Shown here in pieces: positions 52,747 to 61,984 of a stretch of 64,000 nucleotides of DNA. The notes under the pieces are model-generated. The model had not been told where the DNA came from and made no database searches. It saw nothing but the letters and a program-made list of their open reading frames with translations. Positions within the stretch are counted from its first letter, which is position 1. Every line of letters begins with the position of its first letter. The stretch comes from VFZS01 sp964353255 (GTDB lineage Bacteria > Acidobacteriota > Terriglobia > Bryobacterales > Bryobacteraceae): contig CAYGVJ010000006.1 of assembly GCA_964353255.1 (NCBI GenBank), forward strand, positions 3,323 to 67,322, read 5' to 3'. A program made the position numbers and the translations under genes.

Positions 52747-53706
52747 TCATCGGAAAAACTGACTAATATAACTTAGCGCCAGCCCTGTTATTAGCACGCC
52801 CAGCGCCAGGCGGATCCAGCGCTCCGGAAGGTGCTTCTGTAAGCGCGCCCCGCAGTAAGTGCCGCACAAGCCGCCCACGCCGAACAGCGCCCCCAGCGCC
52901 CAGTCGGGCTGAACGGCTGCGCCCGCGCCTAACGAGGTCGCCCCCAGCAGCTCGAACGCCCCTACCCCGGCCACCGAAGTAAGAAAGGTTCCCAGCAGGG
53001 CTGCTCCCGCCACCGTGTAGACCGGCAGACCCATCACTGCCACCACGAACGGCGCGATGATCGCCCCGCCGCCGATGCCGTAAACGCCCCCGACGACGCC
53101 CACCAGCAGGGCTAGGCCGAAGACCGCCGCCGGGCTGAAGGAAAAGACCTCGCCCCAGAATTCATATTCGATCCGTCGTAAGGACACCGACTTGGTTCTC
53201 ACAATCGCCTCAGCCGGCAGGCCGGCCCCGCCGCGTTGCCGGAGATCTTTCAGGCGGGCCTCGAACCTGCGGGCGAGGGCGATCTGCTGCTGCCGGCCTG
53301 CCGAGGAGCGCGCCGAGAAGTCGTAGAGCAGCCGCGCGCCCAGGCCCGCGAGCACCAGGCCGACGAAGAACTTGGCGGCGCGCGCCTCCGGCAGGTAGCG
53401 CACGCGGATCACGGCGCCAACCAGGACGCCCGGCAGTGTCCCGAGGATGACCGTCCAGGTCAGCGGCCAGGCCATACGGCCTTCGCGGAAGTACCGGTAG
53501 ACGCCTCCGGGAATCGCCACGATGTTGTATATCAGGTTCGTAGGACTTACGGCCGGGCTCACAAAGCCGAGCACGCTCATCTGGAACGGCAGCAGCAGGA
53601 AGGCCCCCGAGACGCCCGCCGGCGCCGTAAGCGAGGCGATCACAAACGCCACCAGCGGCGGAATCAGCGGCGAAACCTCCACCCCCGAGACGGGAAAGTG
53701 CGTCAC
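52747..53706 (-). CDS. TauE/SafE family sulfite/anion permease
   Basis: 319 residues, eight or more membrane helices. VSPLIPPLVAFVIASLTAPAG and AVSPTNLIYNIVAIPGGVYR form the first TauE repeat; GVVGGVYGIGGGAIIAPFVV, the family glycine-rich hairpin, opens the second. About 60 soluble residues (ARRFEARLKDLRQRGG region) link the two halves. The GTG at 53706 is preceded by GAGGAG at about 8 nt, which decides the start. It is intact, unlike the TauE/SafE pseudogene 24 bp downstream. It probably moves sulfite or organosulfonates and may be the only working member of this sulfur locus. Confidence 0.87.
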   Translation of the reverse strand: MTHFPVSGVEVSPLIPPLVAFVIASLTAPAGVSGAFLLLPFQMSVLGFVSPAVSPTNLIYNIVAIPGGVYRYFREGRMAWPLTWTVILGTLPGVLVGAVIRVRYLPEARAAKFFVGLVLAGLGARLLYDFSARSSAGRQQQIALARRFEARLKDLRQRGGAGLPAEAIVRTKSVSLRRIEYEFWGEVFSFSPAAVFGLALLVGVVGGVYGIGGGAIIAPFVVAVMGLPVYTVAGAALLGTFLTSVAGVGAFELLGATSLGAGAAVQPDWALGALFGVGGLCGTYCGARLQKHLPERWIRLALGVLITGLALSYISQFFR

Positions 53707-53850
53707 GGCCTCAGCTCCTCGCGGAACCTCCCGCTCACCCAAGCCGGTCACAATACCATCCCCCTGCCTGGGCGCGAACCCACAATTCTGACTTCTATCC
53801 CGCCGCGGCGCAAGGCGGCCCCTTGCCCGCAGCGCGACTCCGTGCCAAAG

Positions 53851-53979
53851 AGGGTGCTGAAAAACGCCCGCTCCAGACCGCTTGCTCACGCGCGCGGCTC
53901 GGAAAGTGCTTCAGAGTCACCCGCCCTGCTTCAGAGCCGCGACCGTCAGGGAGCGGTGCCGGGCGTTTTTCAGAACCCT
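53851..53979. mobile_element. MITE-like element with 20-bp terminal inverted repeats
   Basis: AGGGTGCTGAAAAACGCCCG (53851-53870) and its complement with one mismatch (53960-53979) enclose 89 bp that form a further imperfect palindrome (ACCGCT...CGCGGCTC and GAGCCGCG...AGCGGT). No coding capacity. It lies in the 346-bp divergent region between the permease and the 969-residue secreted protein; the rest of that region shows no gene. Confidence 0.78.
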
Positions 53980-54052
53980 CCAAAAGGCGGGTTGCACATG
54001 GCGGGTGAGTCGTATACTGGTTGAAGGAAGCGAAGCGGGAGGGTGAGTGATT

Positions 54053-56962
54053 ATGCGCTCTGTGGCACGTTTGGCGTTTGCCGGCGTTCTGGCAGGGCTG
54101 CTGGCGTCTGGCCCGGCGGCGGCCCAGACCGGCGTCATTCTGCATCATATCCTGGATGCCTGGCGGTATTTGCTGCTCAGCCAGGCCCTGCCCCAGGCCC
54201 CGACCGGGGAGATCCAGTTCGGCAACAGCGGCTACACGGATTACGGACAGTGGTACACGACGGTGAGCGCCAGCCCGGCGAGCTGGCGGCCCGGGACCGT
54301 CGTCAAGGTCAATGCCCGGCTGCTGATCTCCGAGGAACATCTGGCCGCGCTGGCAGCGTTGAAGATAGTTCCGGACGGCTTCTGCCTGCTGGTGACCTCC
54401 GAGCGGACCTTCGACGCGGAGGGCCGGTTCCGGCAAGTCTTCGACGAGCGCATGGGCACCCTGCTGACGCCGACCGGGCAGGCCATCGAGGGCGGGGTCC
54501 AGGGGGCCGCTACCACGCGGTTCGGCTACTACGCCTTCCGCACCCCGCTGGACCAGTTCGTAGTCCGGCCCCTCAGCGCGGTCACACAACTGGCCGGCCA
54601 GCGGGAGATCGAGTTCAGCGTGCAGGGCGAGCTGCCCACCGACCTGCCGCCCGGCATCTACCGGCTGCGTCTGGACTACGGCGTGAGGGTGAGGACGACT
54701 TACTACAACTTGAACGGGGAGAGCTTCGCTCGCCGCGCCTTCCCTAAGGGCCGGGCTACGGAGTCGTTCATCTATGCGCCCCCCGTCCGCGCCAGCGGCA
54801 TGCACGTCTCCGGCCGGATCGTGAACGCCGCCACCATCAAGCCCAGGATCTACTGGGTGCTCCTCAACAATTACAATTCCAACGGCTACCGAGGGGTGGT
54901 GGCCGAGGAGGATCAGCCGCACTTTGCCATCGCGGGGCGCAACCTGATCCAGGATGACGTCATCCTGCCGTTGTACAGCGATCCCAGCAATACCAGGACC
55001 AAGGTCTCCTATTCCCTCGAACCGCAGTTCCTCACCGACACCATCGAAGCCCGAGCTAACATCCCCTGGGATTACACCAAGGGCGAGCTCTCGATCCAGG
55101 TGACCGGGCCGGATGGGGTGACGCGCGATCTGGGCACGGCCCCGTTCATCGGCCAGTCGGGGCAGTGGCCTACCACGAGACGCTCGGCGCTTACCGCCTG
55201 GCAGCCTCCGGCTTACGGCGAGTACACGGTTAAGGCGACCGGTTGGGTTTCTGACATCTGGGGCAACCGCTATGAAGGCGGCGGGACTTACCGCTTCTGG
55301 ATCGCCAACCGGGTGACGCTGGCCACGGCCACCTTCCAGGGAATGGCCTACCCGGTGGGCAACCGCTACGGGCGCGACATCGGCTTCGCTCCGGCGGTAC
55401 CAGCCGACGTCGAGGTCAACGCCGTGCTGTACGTGAACTCGGACCCCAACAACGCCCGGCGGCTCTCCTTCACCGGCAAAGCTTCGCCCTCCGGGATGTT
55501 CACCTCGGCGCAAGGGAACAAAGCGTTGACTTTTGACGCCCCCGGTGAGTACCTGGGCCACGTGGTGGCCAGGTACACCGACAAGGACGGCCATCTGTGG
55601 ATGTGCAGCATGCGGCATGCCGGCGTGGTCTACCCCGAGGATTCCCCCATTGTCGCTCGGGGCAAGAAACTGACGATTAGTAACAAGTACGTGGATCGCG
55701 GCGAGACCCAGCGCGAGGGCTGGGTGGACACGACCACCGGCATCAGCTACCTGGAGCACATCAACTTCCCTTACAGCTCCAGCGACGTGCTGCTGATCGC
55801 CAGCGAGCAGCAGGGGGCCAACAAGATCGAGCCGGTCCTCATCTGGGAATCCAAGCAGACCCCGGCGCCTTACGAGGCACGGTTCCAGAGCATCGGCGTG
55901 ACCAATGTCCAGCTTCGGACCTCGAACGGGTACGCGCCGCACATGTTTCCGGAGTACATCATCGACTGGGCTTACTACTACGGAGCGGCGCCGCGCCCGG
56001 GCTTCATGTCCCGCTTTGTCGTGGGTGAGGACGGAGTCCGCGCGCCCTACTGGCCCACCAGCCCCAACAGCTTCGGCGGCCAGATCAACGCTTCCAGCAA
56101 CGGGGATTTGCCCGGCGACATCTACCGGTTGATCGGCGGCGTCGTGCTGCGCCGCGAGGAGGAGCCTCCTCTCTATGCCGGCTACCTCGCCAGCGCCTTT
56201 ATCCTACCCAAGGGCTCCAAGAACAACCGCGTGATTGCTCCGGGTTCCGAAGACGTGACCGGCCCCAACGGCCGCAAGACGCGGTTCTTCCTAGTAGGCA
56301 CGCGTCCCGGCCTGATGTATGAAACTGGGACCGCGTTCGCCCCCGCGATCCAAATCGACCCCATTCTTCCGGTCAACATCACCTTCACTTTGCAGTATCC
56401 CGACGGTCGTACGATGGTGGCCCGCGGCCAGGGCGACCGGTTCGGCAGCTTCGCCGGCACGGATCGCTGGACCCTGGACGTGCCGGGCGCCTACCGCTTC
56501 TTTCTGGAGGCTGAGTGGCAGGGCTACAAGGGCTACATGCCCGGGCTGCCGCCTCAGGGTGGCGAGTTCTACGTCGTGGAAAAGGACCGGCCGGCCGACG
56601 CTCCGCGCCTGCGGCTGAACTTGCCGGTGCAGTCCACGTTCACTCCCACCGCTGGTTTGACCATCACCGGGACCAGCACCGCACAGGAGGTTCGCTATGC
56701 GGCCGTCATCCCCGGCGCGGTCATTGCTCAGGGCACCCTGGCGGTGAATAGCGGTAAGTTCCAGTACTTCTTCGACCCGGCGGCCATCAACAAGGAGACG
56801 CCGACTTATGACACCATTTATCTACCCACCGGCCGGTCCGAGATCAAGGACGTGGTGCACCTGACGTTCTCTTCGAAGGAAATCGCGCCCGACGGCAAGA
56901 CTTATCACTCCTTCACGCGGGTGATCCTGCGCGGCAACCAAGTAATATACGTAAAGGACTGA
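54053..56962 (+). CDS. Large secreted protein of unknown family
   Basis: 969 residues. Signal peptide (RSVARLAFAGVLAGLLASGP, cleavage near AAAQ), no further membrane segment. The body appears to be a string of beta-sandwich-like units: WRPGTVVKVNARLLISEEHL, LPPGIYRLRLDYGVRVRTTY, YGEYTVKATGWVSDIWGNRY, APGEYLGHVVARYTDKDGHL and DVPGAYRFFLEAEWQGYKGY. The GEYxxxxxxY/W repeats recall Ig-like or carbohydrate-binding folds. I do not recognise the family and see no catalytic motif. GGAGGG precedes the ATG; a GTG at 54047 is an alternative. The nitroreductase gene follows 12 bp after the stop. Confidence 0.8.
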   Translation: MRSVARLAFAGVLAGLLASGPAAAQTGVILHHILDAWRYLLLSQALPQAPTGEIQFGNSGYTDYGQWYTTVSASPASWRPGTVVKVNARLLISEEHLAALAALKIVPDGFCLLVTSERTFDAEGRFRQVFDERMGTLLTPTGQAIEGGVQGAATTRFGYYAFRTPLDQFVVRPLSAVTQLAGQREIEFSVQGELPTDLPPGIYRLRLDYGVRVRTTYYNLNGESFARRAFPKGRATESFIYAPPVRASGMHVSGRIVNAATIKPRIYWVLLNNYNSNGYRGVVAEEDQPHFAIAGRNLIQDDVILPLYSDPSNTRTKVSYSLEPQFLTDTIEARANIPWDYTKGELSIQVTGPDGVTRDLGTAPFIGQSGQWPTTRRSALTAWQPPAYGEYTVKATGWVSDIWGNRYEGGGTYRFWIANRVTLATATFQGMAYPVGNRYGRDIGFAPAVPADVEVNAVLYVNSDPNNARRLSFTGKASPSGMFTSAQGNKALTFDAPGEYLGHVVARYTDKDGHLWMCSMRHAGVVYPEDSPIVARGKKLTISNKYVDRGETQREGWVDTTTGISYLEHINFPYSSSDVLLIASEQQGANKIEPVLIWESKQTPAPYEARFQSIGVTNVQLRTSNGYAPHMFPEYIIDWAYYYGAAPRPGFMSRFVVGEDGVRAPYWPTSPNSFGGQINASSNGDLPGDIYRLIGGVVLRREEEPPLYAGYLASAFILPKGSKNNRVIAPGSEDVTGPNGRKTRFFLVGTRPGLMYETGTAFAPAIQIDPILPVNITFTLQYPDGRTMVARGQGDRFGSFAGTDRWTLDVPGAYRFFLEAEWQGYKGYMPGLPPQGGEFYVVEKDRPADAPRLRLNLPVQSTFTPTAGLTITGTSTAQEVRYAAVIPGAVIAQGTLAVNSGKFQYFFDPAAINKETPTYDTIYLPTGRSEIKDVVHLTFSSKEIAPDGKTYHSFTRVILRGNQVIYVKD

Positions 56963-56974
56963 GGTATTCACGGA

Positions 56975-57466
56975 ATGGACGCCATCGAAGTACTGAAGAC
57001 CCGGCGCTCAGTGCGCGCTTATACTCCGCAGGCCCTCCCGAAGGAGGTCATCGAGGACATCATTGACTGCGCCCGCCTGGCGGCGACGGCCATCAACGTC
57101 CAGCCCTGGGAGTTCGTGGTGGTGACTGACGCCGCGTTGCGCCGCCAGATTGCGCAGATCGCCGACTACGGGAAGTTCATCGCCGAGGCCCCGGTCTGCG
57201 CGGTCGTGCTGTGCCGTGAAACTAAGTACTACCTGGAGGACGGCAGCGCGGCGACGCAGAACCTTCTGCTGGCCGCCCGCGCGCACGGCCTGGGTTCCTG
57301 CTGGGTAGCCGGTGACAAGAAGCCGTACGCGGAGCAGATCCGCCGCCTGGTGGTCGCCCCGGAGGGCTACAAGCTGGTGAGCATGGTGGCCCTGGGCTAC
57401 CCGGCCGAACAGCCCGAGAGACCCAAGCGGTCGCTGGCGGAGGTGCTCCACTGGGAGCGCTACTGA
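56975..57466 (+). CDS. Nitroreductase family flavoprotein
   Basis: 163 residues, a short single-domain nitroreductase. FMN-binding starts AIEVLKTRRSVRAYTPQALP, with CARLAATAINVQPWEFVVVT, the mid-protein AATQNLLLAARAHGLGSCWV, and the C-terminal ALGYPAEQPERPKRSLAEVL. The family reduces nitro compounds, quinones or flavins with NAD(P)H. Cytoplasmic. It begins 12 nt after the stop of the unknown secreted protein and may share its transcript, although their functions look unrelated. Confidence 0.9.
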   Translation: MDAIEVLKTRRSVRAYTPQALPKEVIEDIIDCARLAATAINVQPWEFVVVTDAALRRQIAQIADYGKFIAEAPVCAVVLCRETKYYLEDGSAATQNLLLAARAHGLGSCWVAGDKKPYAEQIRRLVVAPEGYKLVSMVALGYPAEQPERPKRSLAEVLHWERY

Positions 57467-57492
57467 GCGGCTGACTGCCGGAAGCCGGTCGT

Positions 57493-60081
57493 ATGTTGTT
57501 CATGCACAAATCAACAATTGGGCTGCTTTTGCTGGGGGCTCTGCCGGCATCTGCCGCGCGCCAGGTCGTGGTAGTGACTGAAGGGGAATTGGCGCCGCCC
57601 GCCAGGCATGGGCTAGCGAAACTGGAACAGGCGCTGCGGGACAAGGGCTTCGTCGTGGTGAACTCCGCGAGCGCAAGAGTGGCGCAGGCGGACTTGGTGA
57701 TCCTCGCGGGTGTGTGCCCGGCCGCCGGCGCCGCGGCAAAGCTGCTGCGGGCGTCGAAGGCTCCGCTGCCGGAGCGACCCGAAGCGCTCACCGTCCGGCG
57801 CGACCAATACCACGGGAAGCCTGCCATCATCCTGTGCGGCGCCGACGCTCGCGGACTGATGTACGGCGCCTTGGATACGGCGGACCGCATCTCCTGGAGC
57901 GCCGCTGCCGGCGATCCGTTCCAGCACGTCCGGGACACGGCGGAGGCGCCCTATCTTGCCACGCGCGGCATCTCGATGTACACGATGCAGCGCGCCTACT
58001 TCGAGAGCCGTCTGTACGACCAGCAGTACTGGACCCGCTACTTTGACATGCTGGCCGCAAGCCGGATCAACAGCTTCGTGGTGATCTTCGGCTATGAGAA
58101 CGGCGGCTTCATGGCTCCTCTGTATCCCTACTTCTTTGACCTGGAGCAGTTCCCCGATGTGCGCCTGGTGGGCATCACGGGCGAGCAGCAGGCGCGCAAC
58201 ACGGCCGCGTTCAAGACCATGATGCGTATCGCCCACGAGCGCGGCATAGAGGTCACGGCGGGCATCTGGGACCACATCTACCGGGGAGGCGTGCAGGGGG
58301 GCGGGATCCCCGGGGCATCCGAAATGGCGGGCAGACGCTTGCCGGGTCTGGTGTGGGGAGTCACGGCGGAAAACCTCGCCGCCTACACCAAAGCGGCGCT
58401 GCGGCGTTTCCTTGAAGTTTTCCCGGAAATCGACGCCATCCAGTTCCGGATGCACGAGGAGTCCGGACTGACGCGCGAGGAGATGGCGGATTTCTGGCAC
58501 GAGGTGTTCGGGTCGATCAAGCAGATCCGTCCCGATCTGCGGCTGGATCTCCGCGCCAAAGGTCTGCCTGACGCGGTGATCGAAGACGCTCTGAACCAGG
58601 GCCTGCGGACCACCGTCAGCACGAAGTACTGGATGGAACAGATGGGACCGCCTTTCCATCCGACGCACGTCAACCGGCCGAACCAGCTTGACCGCCGCCA
58701 CGGCTATGCCGACCTGCTGCGCTACCCGCAACGCTATCGGGTGCACTGGCAGTTGTGGACCGGGGGAACGGCCCGCATACTGCTGTGGGGCGACCCGGAC
58801 TACGTGCGGCGGTTCGCGGCCAGCGCCCGCCTCTACGATGGCCAGAGCTTCGAAGTGAATGAAATGCTCGCCACGAAGATGCTGGGCGAGCCCCATGACA
58901 CGAAGCCCTTCGACCTGCTCAACTCCCGGTACCGCTACTACGAGTACGAGTTCGAACGCTATTGGCACTTCTACCAGCTTTGGGGTCGCCTCACCTACAA
59001 TCCTCAGGCCACTGCGGAGATCTGGGAGCGCGAGTTCACGCGGCGCTTCGGCCAGCAAGCCGGTCCCCATGTCATGAATGCTCTCCACCTCGCCAGCAAA
59101 GTGCTCCCGCGTATCGTGGCAGCGAGTTACCGCTATCAGTACTTCCCCACCACGCGCGGGTGGGCCGAGATGCAGCGGCAGGACGATCTACCGAGGTTCG
59201 CCGGAGAGGAGGGCAGCGATACGCAGCAGTTCATGAATCTGCGCGACGAAGCCAGGAGCATTCTCCAGGGCACGGACACGGCTATGCGGCGCCCGGAAGA
59301 AACCAGCCGCTGGTTCGCGCAGGTCGCCGACCATGTTCTGGCGGAGGTCGCGCAGGCGCAGAAGGCCGGCGGCAGCAGCGCTGCCAATGAGTTCCGATCG
59401 ACCGTCACAGACATGAAGATCCTCGCCAGACTGGCGGGATATTATTCGTGGCGGCTTCGCGCCGGCGTCTTCTATAACCTCTACACCGAGTCGGGCGAGC
59501 TGGCTTGTTTCGACGAGGCCATCTCCAATGAGAAGCGTGCGGTGGACGCCTGGAGGGAGATAGTCGAGGCGGCCGGGGATGTCTACAGCGAGAGCCTGGC
59601 CTTCGGCGTGCAAAGGCAGGGGTTCCCGCGCCACTGGAAAGAGGGATTCGAGCTGCTGCAACGCGACTTCGGACGGCTGACCACGGAACGGGAGAAAGCC
59701 TCTCGGCGAGCGGATGCCAAGCCCGTGCACATTCCGCGGCGAGCGGCTGACGCGAAACCACCCGCGGTCCAGCTCCAACCTGTGCCGGCGGCGTCGCCGG
59801 GACAGGACGTCCTGGTATCCGCGAAGGTCGCCAGTGCGGCCGGCCTCAAATGGGTTCGCTTGCGATATCGGCATCTAACGCAATACGAGGATTACCAGAC
59901 GGCGGAGATGGCGCTGGATCCGCAGACCGGACTCTACACCGCCCGGATTCCTGCCTCCTTCATCGATCCCAAATGGGACCTGATGTACTTCGTCGAGGCC
60001 GTGGACACGCAGGGCGCCGGGCGCATGTACCCCGACCTCGAGCGGGAGACGCCTTACGTGGTCATCCCTGTGAAGCGATGA
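57493..60081 (+). CDS. Large secreted glycoside hydrolase-like protein (GH67/alpha-glucuronidase-like fold)
   Basis: 862 residues. Signal peptide (KSTIGLLLLGALPASAA). An N-terminal alpha/beta domain (about 25-150, QVVVVTEGELAPPARHGL, DARGLMYGALDTADRI) is the substrate-distal domain seen in GH67 and GH20/84 enzymes. A TIM barrel follows from RGISMYTMQRAYFESRLYD through SRINSFVVIFGYENGGFMAP and FPEIDAIQFRMHEESGLTRE. The C-terminus ends in a beta-sandwich (VASAAGLKWVRLRYRHLTQY). Acidic residues in RMHEESGL are candidate catalytic groups. I cannot assign a CAZy family; uronic-acid or amino-sugar glycans are possible substrates. Confidence 0.78.
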   Translation: MLFMHKSTIGLLLLGALPASAARQVVVVTEGELAPPARHGLAKLEQALRDKGFVVVNSASARVAQADLVILAGVCPAAGAAAKLLRASKAPLPERPEALTVRRDQYHGKPAIILCGADARGLMYGALDTADRISWSAAAGDPFQHVRDTAEAPYLATRGISMYTMQRAYFESRLYDQQYWTRYFDMLAASRINSFVVIFGYENGGFMAPLYPYFFDLEQFPDVRLVGITGEQQARNTAAFKTMMRIAHERGIEVTAGIWDHIYRGGVQGGGIPGASEMAGRRLPGLVWGVTAENLAAYTKAALRRFLEVFPEIDAIQFRMHEESGLTREEMADFWHEVFGSIKQIRPDLRLDLRAKGLPDAVIEDALNQGLRTTVSTKYWMEQMGPPFHPTHVNRPNQLDRRHGYADLLRYPQRYRVHWQLWTGGTARILLWGDPDYVRRFAASARLYDGQSFEVNEMLATKMLGEPHDTKPFDLLNSRYRYYEYEFERYWHFYQLWGRLTYNPQATAEIWEREFTRRFGQQAGPHVMNALHLASKVLPRIVAASYRYQYFPTTRGWAEMQRQDDLPRFAGEEGSDTQQFMNLRDEARSILQGTDTAMRRPEETSRWFAQVADHVLAEVAQAQKAGGSSAANEFRSTVTDMKILARLAGYYSWRLRAGVFYNLYTESGELACFDEAISNEKRAVDAWREIVEAAGDVYSESLAFGVQRQGFPRHWKEGFELLQRDFGRLTTEREKASRRADAKPVHIPRRAADAKPPAVQLQPVPAASPGQDVLVSAKVASAAGLKWVRLRYRHLTQYEDYQTAEMALDPQTGLYTARIPASFIDPKWDLMYFVEAVDTQGAGRMYPDLERETPYVVIPVKR

Positions 60082-60145
60082 GCGGCACGCGCCCCGCCCC
60101 GGCGCGGAGAAACGGGCCGCCCGGCAGTGATAGGATGATCAAGCT

Positions 60146-61162
60146 ATGAAGATCGCCGTCTTCGGCCTCGGCTTCATGGGAAGCACCCATCTGAAAGCCC
60201 TCGCCGCCCTTCCTCAGGCGGAACTCGCCGCGGTCATGGATTTCAACGAAGCCCGGCTCTCCGGGGATTTGAGCGACATTCAGGGCAACATCGGGGGACC
60301 CGGCCAGAGGATGGATTTCTCCTCGGTCGCCCGCTACCGCAGTTGGCAGGAGGCCCTGCGCGATCCGGCCATCGAGGCGGTGGACATCTGCCTGCCCACC
60401 TGCCTGCACGCGCCGGTAGCGCTGGGGGCGCTGCGCGCCGGCAAGCATGTGCTCACCGAGAAGCCCATGGCGCTCAACGGCGCCCACTGCGATGAGATGA
60501 TCGCCGAGGCGGGCAGGCAGAAGCGCGTGCTCATGGTGGCGCAGGTCCTGCGCTTCATTCCCAGCCACCAGCGCTTGTCCGAGCTGGTCCGGTCCGGCCG
60601 GCTGGGCACGGTGCGCTCGGCCTTTTTCCGCCGCCGCGGCGCCGCCCCCGCCTGGGGCCCGTGGGAGTTCGACCCGGCGCAGAGCGGCGGCGGCATCTTC
60701 GACCTTCTGATCCACGATGTGGACATGTGCCTGCACCTGTTCGGCGCGCCGCGCCAGGTGTGCGCCCTGGGTTACGAAAACGTTCCCGCCGGCATCGACT
60801 CGATCGTGGCGCACCTGCATTACCCAGATCTTGGGCCGGTGACCATCACCGGAGGCTGGCACCACATCGGCTCGTACCCCTTCTCGATGGAGTACACGGT
60901 GGTGGGCGACGGCGGAGCCGTCGAGTACAGCTCCGCCGGCCGCCCGGCCAAGTTCTACCGGGCCGATGGGGAGTGCGAGGCGCTCGCGGAGCCGGAGCTG
61001 GACTGGTACCGCGCGGAGATCGAATATTTCCTGGAGTGCTGCCGCACGGGGAGCGCCCCGGCGCTGTGCCCGCCGGAGGAATCGGCGCAGGCGGTCAAGC
61101 TGGTCCTGCTGCTGCTGGAGTCGCGAAAGCGGAACGGCGAAAAGCTCCCCTGCAACTTCTGA
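60146..61162 (+). CDS. Gfo/Idh/MocA family oxidoreductase
   Basis: 338 residues. N-terminal NAD(P) Rossmann domain (KIAVFGLGFMGSTHLKALAA), the sequence DICLPTCLHAPVALGALRAG, and the diagnostic HVLTEKPMALNGAHCDEM with the conserved EKP Lys. The C-terminal alpha/beta domain carries GGGIFDLLIHDVDMCLHLFG with the HDxD pattern that lines the active site. It oxidises or epimerises sugars or inositols. No signal peptide. A TAGGAT box ends 9 nt before the ATG without a Shine-Dalgarno. Confidence 0.92.
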   Translation: MKIAVFGLGFMGSTHLKALAALPQAELAAVMDFNEARLSGDLSDIQGNIGGPGQRMDFSSVARYRSWQEALRDPAIEAVDICLPTCLHAPVALGALRAGKHVLTEKPMALNGAHCDEMIAEAGRQKRVLMVAQVLRFIPSHQRLSELVRSGRLGTVRSAFFRRRGAAPAWGPWEFDPAQSGGGIFDLLIHDVDMCLHLFGAPRQVCALGYENVPAGIDSIVAHLHYPDLGPVTITGGWHHIGSYPFSMEYTVVGDGGAVEYSSAGRPAKFYRADGECEALAEPELDWYRAEIEYFLECCRTGSAPALCPPEESAQAVKLVLLLLESRKRNGEKLPCNF

Positions 61163-61214
61163 GAGACGCGGAAACCTCACTTGGGCTCGAAGCAGGACTT
61201 GGCGCACGGCTCCG

Positions 61215-61643
61215 TCAGGACAATCCGGGTACGTCGAAGCCGGCCTGCTTTGCGGCCTCGGTCAACCGTTGATCGCGGCACAGGAACGCGCGGCCCTTGG
61301 GGCGTTCGTTCGACCACGCCAGCGCGGCGGCCAACTGGAAGGCGTCGGCGGCGCTCAGGTGGAACTTTTCGAGCTGGCGTCCGGCCAAGTCGCGCACGCG
61401 GGAGGTCGGCTGAATCTCGCGCCATGACCGGCGCAGGCGGGCCAGCCGCTCGGTGGCATCCCGGGCTTGCGTTTCCGAGAGGATCGCTTGGCCCCGAAGC
61501 CGCGCGACGGCGCTCAAGACTTCCAGGGAGGTGGCCCACCACACGACCGGCTTGTAGTCGTGCAACAACTGGCGGCCGCGGGCGCCCTCCTGCCCGGGCA
61601 CGCACAGCGGCACGATCGCGCTAGCATCCCAGAAGGCCAGCAT
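61215..61643 (-). CDS. PIN-domain toxin of the Phd/PIN pair
   Basis: 142 residues. The acidic site is intact: Asp6 (LAFWDASAIVPL), Glu41 (ATSLEVLSAVARL), Asp100 (LSAADAFQLAAAL) and Asp124 (FLCRDQRLTEAA). Family members are Mg2+-dependent RNases. The start at 61643 overlaps the antitoxin gene by 23 bp, and a longer start lies inside the antitoxin reading frame. It is convergent with the Gfo/Idh/MocA gene, about 50 bp apart. Confidence 0.87.
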   Translation of the reverse strand: MLAFWDASAIVPLCVPGQEGARGRQLLHDYKPVVWWATSLEVLSAVARLRGQAILSETQARDATERLARLRRSWREIQPTSRVRDLAGRQLEKFHLSAADAFQLAAALAWSNERPKGRAFLCRDQRLTEAAKQAGFDVPGLS

Positions 61644-61938
61644 CGCGCTCCTCGCGGTCTTCCGACACGGCTCGCGAAAGGGCCTCCGAGAGTTCTTGAT
61701 CGGTAACCTTTTCCGCTCCCAGCGCCCAGAATCCTTCCTCGTCGAGCGGTTCAGCGGGAAGCAGCAACTCTCCGGCGGCAACCATCGCAAGCTCTTCTGC
61801 GGAAGTGTCGGTGGGCGAAAACGCCACGAGTTTCGCTACCGGCAGGTTGCGGTCGCGGATGATGATCTCCTCGCCGGCACGCACACGCTGAAGGTAGGAG
61901 CTGAGGTGGTTCTTGAGTTGGGCAATATTGACGGTCAT
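61621..61938 (-). CDS. Phd/YefM family antitoxin
   Basis: 105 residues. The N-terminal MTVNIAQLKNHLSSYLQRVR and GEEIIIRDRNLPVAKLV form the Phd/YefM DNA-binding fold; the C-terminal half (AEPLDEEGFWALGAEKVTDQ) is acidic and helical and would sit on the toxin. It precedes and overlaps the PIN toxin gene on the same strand. A perfect TATAAT ends 8 nt before the ATG, suggesting a nearly leaderless transcript. Confidence 0.9.
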   Translation of the reverse strand: MTVNIAQLKNHLSSYLQRVRAGEEIIIRDRNLPVAKLVAFSPTDTSAEELAMVAAGELLLPAEPLDEEGFWALGAEKVTDQELSEALSRAVSEDREERDAGLLGC

Positions 61939-61946
61939 TCATGGCC

Positions 61947-61952
61947 ATTATA
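61947..61952 (-). promoter_or_regulatory. -10 box of the Phd/PIN operon
   Basis: The complement reads TATAAT, 8 nt before the Phd-type ATG at 61938. No good -35 is seen at the usual spacing. Confidence 0.55.
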
Positions 61953-61984
61953 GCCTGATAGAGTCCACAATAGCCATAAGCCCT

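Noticed and set aside
53795..55942. A 715-codon minus-strand frame across the MITE and the secreted protein
   Set aside because: Antisense to a complete protein with signal peptide; part of it is the translated MITE.
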